Made by a program: the position numbers and the translations under genes. Positions 9,005 to 16,229 of a DNA stretch of 64,000 bases are shown here, piece after piece. Below the pieces are notes generated by a model. The model was not told the origin of the DNA, did not search any database, and was given only the letters and a program-made list of their open reading frames with translations. The stretch covers positions 1,116,001 to 1,180,000 of the forward strand of contig NZ_CP093396.1 of assembly GCF_029027405.1 (NCBI RefSeq), read 5' to 3'. This DNA comes from Sulfurimonas sp. (lineage in GTDB: Bacteria; Campylobacterota; Campylobacteria; Campylobacterales; Sulfurimonadaceae). The first letter of the stretch is position 1, and each line of letters opens with the position of its first letter.

Positions 9005-11756
9005 TTACAACTCTTGTACATCTTTGACAAGTTGTATCTTCATTTTCTGATTGATATTTCCAGCATCTAGGACATTTATGAGCTGTTGCTTTATAAATAA
9101 TAAAAGTATCATCTTTAACTTTAAAACTACCTAACTCTTTTTTTGCTTGTTCATCTGTTAGAGCAGAAACAACAAACCAATCCTCAGCATCTGTAGCATC
9201 CATTTCAAGAGCAATAGTAGAATCAGTTTTTATAACTAACTCTAAAGTGTTTTTAATAATTTTTTCTTTTTTTAAAGCGTCAACGATAGCTCCAAAACCA
9301 ACTCTCGCTTTAGTCATATACTCAGCATTAAAAGTAGATTCTCCAGTTTGGATAGCTTCATAAGTCATATCAAAAATAGACTCTGCATCACCTCTTACAA
9401 TAGCTGGAGCATTTTCGACAATCTCATCAGCAGTATAAGTTAAAATAGGAGCCATGATAAGAAGAAGTGATTTTGTGATTATAGCCATAGCGCTTTGACT
9501 AGCCATTCTTCTTGGGTCATTTTTAGCGTTACAGTAAAGAGAATCTTTTGTCATGTCAATATACATACCGCTTAGTTCATTTACTACAAAATTATTTAAT
9601 ATACTCATACCATGAACAAAGTTATATTCTGAAAAAGACTTATGAACATCTTCAAGTACGCTCTGTGCAACATCAAGTATCCACTTGTCTAATTCACCCA
9701 TATCTTCATAACTTGTAAGATTTTCTAAGTCATTTATATTTGCAAGCATAATTCTAAAAGTATTTCTAAGTTTTCTATAGTTTTCAGAAGTTTGTTTTAA
9801 TATACCTTGAGAAATTTTTAAGTCACTTTGATAGTCACTAGATGCAACCCAAAGGCGAAGGATTTCACTTCCGTATTCTTTTAAAATTTTCTCTGGAGCG
9901 ATAACATTACCTTTTGATTTGGACATTTTTTCGCCCTTATCATCAACAGTAAATCCATGAGTCACAACACCCTTATAAGGTGCTTTATGCTCAACCGCAC
10001 AAGATAAAAATAGAGATGATTGGAACCAACCACGATGTTGGTCTGAGCCTTCTACATATAAATCTGCTTGATATTTTCCAGCATCATAATTACGAGATTT
10101 TAAAACACTATTCCAAGTTGAACCACTATCAAACCAAACATCTAAAATATCTGTTACTTTTTCTAGTTCATCAGCTTTATATCCACTTCCTGGATAAAGA
10201 AGACTCTCTATTGGCATCGAGTACCAAGTGTCACTCCCTTGCATCTCAAAAATCATAGCTATATAGTTTAAAACTTTTTCATCAAAGATAACTTTACCAG
10301 TCTCTTTAACTCTAAAAAATGCGATAGGAACACCCCAATCTCTTTGACGACTTATACACCAATCAGGACGATTTTCAACCATAGAAGTAAGTCTTTTTTT
10401 ACCACTTTCTGGGATAAAAATAGTTTTTTCAATTTCATCTAAAGCTATGTTTCTAAGAGTTTTATCTTGTCCCTCTGGTTTTTGATCAACAGAGATAAAC
10501 CACTGTCTTGTTGCTCTAAATATAAGAGGAGTATGACTTCTCCAACAGTGTGGATATGAGTGAATAAATTTAGATTCTTGTAGTAAAGAATCTCCTAAAA
10601 GTTCTAAAATCCTATCGTTACATTTGAAAATGAGTTTACCTACAAACTCTTCTGGATTTGGTAATAATTTTTCTTTAACAACTGTTTCATCAAAACAGCC
10701 TGTTTCATCAACTGGCATAATAACTTCTAAGTCATACTTGAGTCCAATACGGTAATCGTCCTCACCATGCCCTGGAGCAGTATGAACACCACCTGTACCA
10801 CTATCCATTAGTACATGGTCACCTAAAACAATTTTTGAAGTTCTGCCATTTAATGGGTTAATTGCAACTTGATTTTCAAAAAGTTTTGAATCTATATCCT
10901 TTTCTATTTCACCTTTAAGTACTCCTTGTTCTAATAATGACTCAAAAAGAGCTTTCGCAACAATGTACCCATCTGTTGTAAGAACATATTTTTCTTCAGG
11001 ATGAAGAGAGATTCCTGTATTTGATGGAAGTGTCCATGGAGTTGTTGTCCAGATAACAAGAGATGCTTTAGTTGCTATATCTGCTTTAGCTTTTGCCGCG
11101 TCACTTAACTCAAAAGCTACATAAATAGAATGTGATTCTTTATCTTCATATTCTACTTCAGCCTCAGCAAGTGCAGTTCTCTCCGCCCATGACCAATAAA
11201 CAGGCTTGCTTCGCTCAATTAAAAGACCTTTTTTGGCAACAGAACAAAGTGTTCTGTAAATATTTGCTTCAAATTTATAATCCATAGTTACATAAGGATT
11301 TTCCCAGTCAGCTAAAATACCAAGAGTTTTAAATTCTTTTTTTTGAATATCAACAAATTTTGCAGCATGAGTACGACAAAGTTCTCTGACTTTTGAAACT
11401 TCTAAAAGTTCTTTTTTCTTTTTTCCGCCAAGTTTTTTCTCAACTTGTTGCTCTATTGGAAGACCATGACAATCCCAACCTGGAGTAAAACGAACAGACT
11501 TTCCATCAAAATAATTATGCTTAACAATGATGTCTTTTAAAACCTTGTTAAGTGCATGACCTATATGAATATGACCATTTGCATAAGGAGGTCCATCATG
11601 AAGAGTAAAACTAGGAGCATCTTTACGATTTGTTTTCATCTTATTATATATTTTATTTTTATCCCAAGAAGCATATCGTTTTGGTTCGTTGTTGATTAGA
11701 TTGCCTCTCATGGCAAAATTTGTAGTAGGTAAAAGTAGTGTGTCTTTGTAATCCAT
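8997..11756 (-). CDS. ileS: Isoleucyl-tRNA synthetase
   Basis: 919 residues from the ATG at 11756, which has GAGG 6 nt upstream; an in-frame TTG 12 nt earlier is less likely. Class I motifs are clear: the HIGH-type sequence GHIHIGHALNK near residues 64-74 and KMSKSKGN near residue 600. An editing (CP1) insertion lies between them, with TPWTLPSN and GTGGVHTAPGHGEDD. The C-terminus carries a zinc knuckle, CPRCWKY...CQRC, as in bacterial-type IleRS. It charges tRNA(Ile) in the cytoplasm. It is divergent from the cinA-like gene. Confidence 0.97.
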   Translation of the reverse strand: MDYKDTLLLPTTNFAMRGNLINNEPKRYASWDKNKIYNKMKTNRKDAPSFTLHDGPPYANGHIHIGHALNKVLKDIIVKHNYFDGKSVRFTPGWDCHGLPIEQQVEKKLGGKKKKELLEVSKVRELCRTHAAKFVDIQKKEFKTLGILADWENPYVTMDYKFEANIYRTLCSVAKKGLLIERSKPVYWSWAERTALAEAEVEYEDKESHSIYVAFELSDAAKAKADIATKASLVIWTTTPWTLPSNTGISLHPEEKYVLTTDGYIVAKALFESLLEQGVLKGEIEKDIDSKLFENQVAINPLNGRTSKIVLGDHVLMDSGTGGVHTAPGHGEDDYRIGLKYDLEVIMPVDETGCFDETVVKEKLLPNPEEFVGKLIFKCNDRILELLGDSLLQESKFIHSYPHCWRSHTPLIFRATRQWFISVDQKPEGQDKTLRNIALDEIEKTIFIPESGKKRLTSMVENRPDWCISRQRDWGVPIAFFRVKETGKVIFDEKVLNYIAMIFEMQGSDTWYSMPIESLLYPGSGYKADELEKVTDILDVWFDSGSTWNSVLKSRNYDAGKYQADLYVEGSDQHRGWFQSSLFLSCAVEHKAPYKGVVTHGFTVDDKGEKMSKSKGNVIAPEKILKEYGSEILRLWVASSDYQSDLKISQGILKQTSENYRKLRNTFRIMLANINDLENLTSYEDMGELDKWILDVAQSVLEDVHKSFSEYNFVHGMSILNNFVVNELSGMYIDMTKDSLYCNAKNDPRRMASQSAMAIITKSLLLIMAPILTYTADEIVENAPAIVRGDAESIFDMTYEAIQTGESTFNAEYMTKARVGFGAIVDALKKEKIIKNTLELVIKTDSTIALEMDATDAEDWFVVSALTDEQAKKELGSFKVKDDTFIIYKATAHKCPRCWKYQSENEDTTCQRCTRVVSA

Positions 11757-11879
11757 CTGTGACCTCAAAAGTGTTTAAAATTTTTGGATTATACTTACAA
11801 TGTGTTTAAAAGCTTCTTTAAAGTAGTAATATGGTGCTATAATACTTTTAAAAAATTTGCGTTTTGGGTAGGTAAACAC

Positions 11880-12974
11880 ATGAAATTAAATCTTTTATTT
11901 ATAGGCAATAAATTTATATATAATGAGTCTTTACATGAATATATAATGCGAAAAATCAAAGAAAAAGTTGACTTTATTGATTCTATAACTTATTTTAAGG
12001 AGAGTGATAATTCACTTTTTTTATATTTAGAAGAAGAATTGAACTTATCAAATAAACTTATAATCATCACTTCAAAAAAACATTTTTCTACTATCGGAAA
12101 ACTTATATGCACTGTAACTAGCGATAATCAAGTGTTAAATGAAAATATGTTGATTCCATCAAACTCTTCACTCTTTGAAGATGCTAGTTATCTCTTGGAG
12201 TATAAAGATTCTATAACAAATGTATTGCATATCGATGAGATGCAAAAGATGCCAGAAATACTTTTCAATTTAGAACAGAGTAAAGCGGTGATTCATATAT
12301 TTGAAAAAACTAAAGAAGAAGTAACCGAATTTTTATCGCAATTAGCACAAACTTTTGATGTTAATATTGATGTTATTCTTATTATAGACGGATGGTTAAG
12401 AGTTGATATAACAAGTAAAAAGTATGGAAATTTATCAGAGTTTATAAAATCTGCAAAAGAGTTATTGCCTCAAAATCTAATTACTTCTTCAAATATTGTT
12501 GGTTTAATCATAGAAAAACTATCAAATGCAAATAAAAAGATAACTTTTGCAGAGAGTTGCAGTGGTGGTTTGTTAAGTTACTACTTTACAAAAGAAAATG
12601 GAGCTTCAAAAATCTTAGACGGATCATTAATAACATATTCAAATGAAATAAAAGAAAATTGGCTTGCAGTTGGACATGAAACTTTGGAGAATTTTGGAGC
12701 AGTGAGTTCTGAAGTAGTTGGAGAGATGAGTGAAGGGGCATTAAATGTAAGTAATGCTGATTATGCACTTTCTATTAGTGGAATTGCTGGAGATGGAGGA
12801 GGAAGTGAATTAAAACCTGTTGGAACTGTTTATATTGGAGTGAGTAGTGAAACGCATCATGCTAATTTGTATTTAAATTTAGATGGTGATAGAAACTATG
12901 TGCAACAACAAAGCGTGTTATTTGCCATAAAAATGCTCATATTAATGGATAAAGAGATGTTTTTTAAAATTTAA
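11880..12974 (+). CDS. CinA-like protein with NMN-deamidase-type C-terminal domain
   Basis: 364 residues from the ATG at 11880; upstream in-frame codons exist but have no convincing ribosome site. The C-terminal 160 residues are a typical CinA domain: TFAESCSGGLLS, a GASKILDGSLITYSNE segment, GAVSSEVVGEMSEGA and SGIAGDGGG...KPVGTVYIG. The N-terminal 200 residues begin LLFIGNKF and look like a strongly diverged MoCF-fold domain lacking obvious motifs. Family knowledge: the C-terminal domain recycles nicotinamide mononucleotide. A separate MoCF-domain protein is encoded at 44193-44930. The gene lies just upstream of the tRNA cluster. Confidence 0.85.
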   Translation: MKLNLLFIGNKFIYNESLHEYIMRKIKEKVDFIDSITYFKESDNSLFLYLEEELNLSNKLIIITSKKHFSTIGKLICTVTSDNQVLNENMLIPSNSSLFEDASYLLEYKDSITNVLHIDEMQKMPEILFNLEQSKAVIHIFEKTKEEVTEFLSQLAQTFDVNIDVILIIDGWLRVDITSKKYGNLSEFIKSAKELLPQNLITSSNIVGLIIEKLSNANKKITFAESCSGGLLSYYFTKENGASKILDGSLITYSNEIKENWLAVGHETLENFGAVSSEVVGEMSEGALNVSNADYALSISGIAGDGGGSELKPVGTVYIGVSSETHHANLYLNLDGDRNYVQQQSVLFAIKMLILMDKEMFFKI

Positions 12975-12985
12975 GCGAAAATTTA

Positions 12986-13014
12986 TTGACATATAAAATC
13001 TATTTGCCTATAAT
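12986..13014 (+). promoter_or_regulatory. Consensus sigma-70 promoter of the tRNA cluster
   Basis: TTGACA and TATAAT match the consensus exactly and are separated by 17 nt. The -10 ends 29 nt before the first tRNA. A full -35 box is notable in this phylum, where most vegetative promoters lack one, and suits a strong stable-RNA promoter. Confidence 0.85.
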
Positions 13015-13043
13015 TTCGTCCTCTTAAGCATTTAGGAGAATCT

Positions 13044-13119
13044 GTCTTGTTAGCTCAGCTGGTAGAGCACGTCACTTTTAATGATGTGGCCGATGGTTCG
13101 AATCCATCACAGGACACCA
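13044..13119 (+). tRNA. tRNA-Lys (TTT)
   Basis: 76 nt including an encoded CCA. The acceptor stem GTCTTGT pairs with ACAGGAC, with one G-T pair. The D arm is GCTC/GAGC, the anticodon loop CTTTTAA gives TTT, and the T loop is TTCGAAT. It is the first gene of the cluster, 29 nt after a consensus promoter. Confidence 0.96.
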
Positions 13120-13133
13120 TTTTATTTACGGTT

Positions 13134-13210
13134 GCGGTGGTAGTTCAGCTGGTTAGAATACCTGCCTGTCACGCAGGGGGTCGCGAGTTCGAATCTCGTC
13201 CACCGCGCCA
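13134..13210 (+). tRNA. tRNA-Asp (GTC), copy 1
   Basis: 77 nt with encoded CCA. The acceptor stem is GCGGTGG/CCACCGC, the anticodon loop CTGTCAC gives GTC, and the T loop is TTCGAAT. It is identical to the copy at 14005. A long inverted repeat begins at its 3' end. Confidence 0.97.
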
Positions 13211-13297
13211 TTTTTTTGATTATTTGCACTTCAGTGGTTAGCTCATGTACTTAAAGTACACTTCGTTAAAAACTTCAGCACAACTAATTCAAAAAAA
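13211..13297. repeat. Long imperfect hairpin repeat, copy A1
   Basis: An 87-nt inverted repeat directly follows tRNA-Asp. The outer arms are T7-GA...TTA...TTG and CAA...TAA...TCA7. The tip is the perfect palindrome TGTACTT-A-AAGTACA. The arms pair imperfectly in between. A second copy (A2) lies at 13777-13862. It could be a tRNA-linked terminator/processing hairpin or a small REP-like element. Confidence 0.65.
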
Positions 13298-13311
13298 TCA
13301 AGTTTATTTAA

Positions 13312-13391
13312 TTTTTTGTTTAGACAAGGCGAGACTGATTGAGGAATAGTTTACTATCCGAAAGAGGGAACAACGAAGTATAAACTAAAAA
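13312..13391 (+). repeat. Structured inter-tRNA spacer, copy B1
   Basis: This spacer ends 5 nt before tRNA-Val. The outer stem is TTTTTTGTTTA (13312-13322) with TAAACTAAAAA (13381-13391). Inside is a hairpin GGAATAGT/ACTATCC, preceded by CAAGGCGAGACTGATTGA. Compared with copy B2 the outer stem carries a G-C pair where B2 has C-G, a compensating change. Confidence 0.65.
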
Positions 13392-13396
13392 GCAGA

Positions 13397-13472
13397 GGGC
13401 GTTTAGCTCAGTTGGTAGAGCGCTACCCTTACAAGGTAGATGTCACAAGTTCGAGTCTTGTAATGCCCACCA
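13397..13472 (+). tRNA. tRNA-Val (TAC), copy 1
   Basis: 76 nt with encoded CCA. The acceptor stem is GGGCGTT/AATGCCC with a G-T pair, and the anticodon loop CTTACAA gives TAC. It is identical in sequence to the second copy at 13701. Confidence 0.96.
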
Positions 13473-13498
13473 TTAATAAACCTTTTGTTTATGAAAGT

Positions 13499-13574
13499 GA
13501 CCCTTTCGTCTAGTGGCCAAGGACACTATCACTTCATGGTAGGGACAGAGGTTCAAATCCTTTAGGGGTCGCCA
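13499..13574 (+). tRNA. tRNA-Glu (TTC) with C33 in the anticodon loop
   Basis: 76 nt with encoded CCA. The acceptor stem is GACCCTT/AGGGGTC, the D arm GTCT/GGAC, the anticodon stem CTATC/GGTAG (one T-G pair), and the T arm AGAGG-TTCAAAT-CCTTT. The seven-base loop is ACTTCAT, so the anticodon TTC is preceded by C at position 33, where tRNAs almost always have U. Confidence 0.9.
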
Positions 13575-13617
13575 TTTTTTGGTGTTATAAATTTTAGATT
13601 TAATTTTAAACTTTTGA

Positions 13618-13695
13618 TTTTTTCTTTAGCCAAGGCGAGACTGATTGAGGAATAGTTTACTATCCGAAAGAGGGAACCGAAGTATAAAGTAAAAA
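13618..13695 (+). repeat. Structured inter-tRNA spacer, copy B2
   Basis: Same plan and near-identical interior as B1. The outer stem is TTTTTTCTTTA (13618-13628) with TAAAGTAAAAA (13685-13695), and the central hairpin is GGAATAGT/ACTATCC. It ends 5 nt before the second tRNA-Val, as B1 does before the first. Confidence 0.65.
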
Positions 13696-13700
13696 GCAGA

Positions 13701-13776
13701 GGGCGTTTAGCTCAGTTGGTAGAGCGCTACCCTTACAAGGTAGATGTCACAAGTTCGAGTCTTGTAATGCCCACCA
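13701..13776 (+). tRNA. tRNA-Val (TAC), copy 2
   Basis: 76 nt, base-for-base the same as the copy at 13397, including the CCA end and about 70 nt of upstream spacer. This points to a local duplication of a spacer-plus-tRNA unit. Confidence 0.96.
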
Positions 13777-13862
13777 TTTTTCGATTATTTGCACTTCAGT
13801 GTTTAGCTTATGTACTAAAGTACACTTCGCTAAAAACTTCAGCACAACTAATTCAAAAAAAA
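13777..13862. repeat. Long imperfect hairpin repeat, copy A2
   Basis: Near-copy of A1, here directly after tRNA-Val. The tip palindrome is TGTACT-AA-AGTACA, and the outer T and A runs are kept (5-6 T against 8 A). The shared core runs from GATTATTTGCACTTCAG to CTTCAGCACAACTAATTC, with scattered substitutions. Confidence 0.65.
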
Positions 13863-13890
13863 TAGACAATTTGTTATATAAAATTCTTGA

Positions 13891-13989
13891 TTTTTTCTTT
13901 AATCAAGGCAGGTTCTTGAGTGAATGAAGGAGCATAGTTATACTGTGTGACGAATGAGCGAAAGGTTCTAACGCCGAGTAAAGTAAAAA
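13891..13989 (+). repeat. Structured inter-tRNA spacer, copy B3 (diverged)
   Basis: It shares the outer stem TTTTTTCTTTA (13891-13901) with TAAAGTAAAAA (13979-13989) and the CAAGGC start. The interior is different and longer, with a hairpin CATAGT-TAT-ACTGTG. It precedes the second tRNA-Asp by 15 nt. Confidence 0.55.
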
Positions 13990-14004
13990 GCAATATTTTA
14001 GAGT

Positions 14005-14081
14005 GCGGTGGTAGTTCAGCTGGTTAGAATACCTGCCTGTCACGCAGGGGGTCGCGAGTTCGAATCTCGTCCACCGCGCCA
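14005..14081 (+). tRNA. tRNA-Asp (GTC), copy 2
   Basis: 77 nt, identical to the copy at 13134. It is the last gene of the cluster and ends 7 nt before the stop codon of the convergent rodA gene. Confidence 0.97.
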
Positions 14082-14087
14082 TTCTTT

Positions 14088-15203
14088 TTAAATAAAACTT
14101 TTAGTTCCTCTATCATCATACATATCTTTATATCTAAATGTAATCAGATTTTGCATAATCGCAAACAAAATCATAAAGTTTAAAAAACTACTTCCTCCAT
14201 AACTAAACATAGGCAAAGGAATTCCTACAACTGGTGCATATCCAATAGTCATAGCAATATTCACCCCCATATAGATAAAAATCATAAAAGAGATGGAAAT
14301 AGTTACAACTTTTATATAATAATCTGTATTATAAATACTAAGACTCATAAGATGAAGTATGAGAGTAATATATACTAGAATAATGGCTAGAGCACCTAAA
14401 AAACCACTTCTTTCTACTAAAAAAGCAAAGATAAAATCACTTGTGGCAATAGGAAGAAATTTCATTTGAGTTTGTGTGGCTTCTTCTTTTGACTTACCTG
14501 TTAAACCACCAGAACCTATGGCAATGATGGATTGTTGAACATGATAGGAAGGTTTTTCACTCAAAAAATCTTTGATTCTTACTTTTTGATAATTATGCAA
14601 ACCAAATTTATAAACAAGAGGAGAAGCTAGTAAAATTGTCACAATAATTGCTGTCCATATTTTCCAATGAACTCCTATAAAAAATAAAACTCCATATCCA
14701 ATAAGAAGCAAAATAAGAGCTGTTCCTAAATCAGGTTCTTTAGCTATGAGAATAAATGGTAAAAGTATGTAAAAACTAATTATTAAAAAGTCTTTTACTC
14801 TATAGCCATTTTCAGGTGGTGGTTTTCTTTGAATAAGATAAGCCAACATCAATATTAAAGCAGGTTTAACAAATTCTGAAGGTTGTATAGTTGCATTTAC
14901 AAATGGTAGTTCTATCCATCTTTGAGCACCCATACCTCGTGTAGTTCCAAAAAACTCAACTGCAAATAAAAGACCTATATTCGCCCAGTATATAATAGGT
15001 ATAAGCCAATTCCTTCTGCGTATAGGAAGTAAAAAAACAAAAAGAAAAGTTATAACGGCTACGCCAATATAAGCAGTTTGTTTTTGAGCCAATACAGGAA
15101 CAGCTTCACTGATAAGCCAATTTGAAGTTAGTACTAAAGGGATTATTAAGATAATAGAAAAAAAATCAAATTGTGCTAAAATACGCTTATTAAATTTCCA
15201 CAA
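14088..15203 (-). CDS. rodA: Rod-shape SEDS glycosyltransferase RodA
   Basis: About 371 residues, polytopic (roughly ten helices). SEDS features: QRWIELPFVNATIQPSEFVKPALI, the putative catalytic Asp in AKEPDLGTALILL, GSGGLTGKS and the C-terminal AMTIGYAPVVGIPLPMFSYGGSS. It polymerises lipid II for side-wall peptidoglycan in the elongasome with a class B PBP. The start is uncertain: a TTG at 15203 has GGAG 9 nt upstream, while an earlier in-frame TTG at 15218 has no ribosome site. C. jejuni keeps mrdB next to the pseudouridine synthase and FlpA genes, the same order as here. Confidence 0.93.
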   Translation of the reverse strand: MWKFNKRILAQFDFFSIILIIPLVLTSNWLISEAVPVLAQKQTAYIGVAVITFLFVFLLPIRRRNWLIPIIYWANIGLLFAVEFFGTTRGMGAQRWIELPFVNATIQPSEFVKPALILMLAYLIQRKPPPENGYRVKDFLIISFYILLPFILIAKEPDLGTALILLLIGYGVLFFIGVHWKIWTAIIVTILLASPLVYKFGLHNYQKVRIKDFLSEKPSYHVQQSIIAIGSGGLTGKSKEEATQTQMKFLPIATSDFIFAFLVERSGFLGALAIILVYITLILHLMSLSIYNTDYYIKVVTISISFMIFIYMGVNIAMTIGYAPVVGIPLPMFSYGGSSFLNFMILFAIMQNLITFRYKDMYDDRGTKSFI

Positions 15204-15251
15204 GGTTAATAACTCCAAATTTTTTTAAAATTGTAACACAAAAGGGACATA

Positions 15252-16229
15252 ATGAGTGATATAAAAAATTATATCTGTGATAATGAACAAAGATTAGACG
15301 CATTTTTAACATTAAAAATAGAGCAAACACGTTCTCAGGTAGCGATGCTTATAAAGAATAAGTATGTATTCGTAGAAGATAAATTAGTAACTCGTCCAGG
15401 AGTAAAACTAAAGCTTGAGCAGAAGATAAGAGTAGAATTTCCTAAAGTAAAAGAAACGCCTGCTTTAGAAATTGATTTTGATGTCGAGATTCTTTATGAA
15501 GATGAAGATGTTTTAGTGATAAATAAACCAAGTGGTCTAACAGTACATCCTGCACCGAGTGTTAAAGAAGCAACTTTGGTAGATTGGCTTAAGCACAAGG
15601 GCATCAGACTCTCTACAATAAGTGGTGAAGAGAGACATGGAATAGTTCATCGTTTAGATAAAGGAACAAGTGGAACTATGGTTGTTGCAAAGAATAATAA
15701 GGCTCATGAGTTCTTATCGAATCAGCTTCAAGATAAAAGCATGGGAAGATACTATTTAGCAGTAGTAAATCCTCCATTAAAAGACGATTTAACTACGATT
15801 GAACAAAATATAGGTAGAAGTTCTCATAATAGACTTAAGATGGCATGCACTCAAGATTCAAAATCAAAATATGCAAAAACAACATTTAAAATTTTAGCAA
15901 TGTCAAATGATGAAAAACATCAGTTTATTGCTTGTAAACTTTTTACTGGTCGTACGCATCAGATTAGAGTTCATTTAGAGAGTTTAAATCGTCATATTAT
16001 TGGTGACCATATTTATGCTTTAAGCCCTAAAATAGAGAAGTCGGAACGAATTATGCTTCATGCATATATGATATATTTTATTCATCCAACGAGTAAAGAA
16101 AAAGTATCTTTTGTTGCAGCATTTGATGATACAATGAAAACTTATATAGATAAAAAATTTGATATGGAGCAAATAAATGAAGTTATGGACACTAATAGCA
16201 TCATCAGCAGTTTTTCTGCTAATTCTTAG
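15252..16229 (+). CDS. rluD: 23S rRNA pseudouridine synthase, RluD/RluA family
   Basis: 325 residues. An N-terminal S4 RNA-binding domain (about residues 10-70) is followed by the RluA catalytic fold with HRLDKGTSGTMVVAKN, where the Asp is the nucleophile, and GRTHQIRVHL. It isomerises uridines in large-subunit rRNA. RluD is the most likely member given the S4 domain. AAAGGGA precedes the ATG. The last 53 nt overlap the start of the next gene in another frame, so the operon begins here and continues through the division genes. Confidence 0.92.
   Translation: MSDIKNYICDNEQRLDAFLTLKIEQTRSQVAMLIKNKYVFVEDKLVTRPGVKLKLEQKIRVEFPKVKETPALEIDFDVEILYEDEDVLVINKPSGLTVHPAPSVKEATLVDWLKHKGIRLSTISGEERHGIVHRLDKGTSGTMVVAKNNKAHEFLSNQLQDKSMGRYYLAVVNPPLKDDLTTIEQNIGRSSHNRLKMACTQDSKSKYAKTTFKILAMSNDEKHQFIACKLFTGRTHQIRVHLESLNRHIIGDHIYALSPKIEKSERIMLHAYMIYFIHPTSKEKVSFVAAFDDTMKTYIDKKFDMEQINEVMDTNSIISSFSANS

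Noticed and set aside
9980-10258. 92-codon plus-strand frame inside ileS
   Set aside because: Antisense to the catalytic part of ileS; no start signal or recognisable domain.
13047-13241. 64-codon open frame across tRNA-Lys and tRNA-Asp
   Set aside because: It runs straight through two clear tRNA genes; the translation has no family resemblance.
13211-14004. CRISPR-like repetition between tRNAs
   Set aside because: Repeats are few, of unequal spacing and length, and alternate with tRNA genes; no uniform repeat-spacer pattern and no cas genes.
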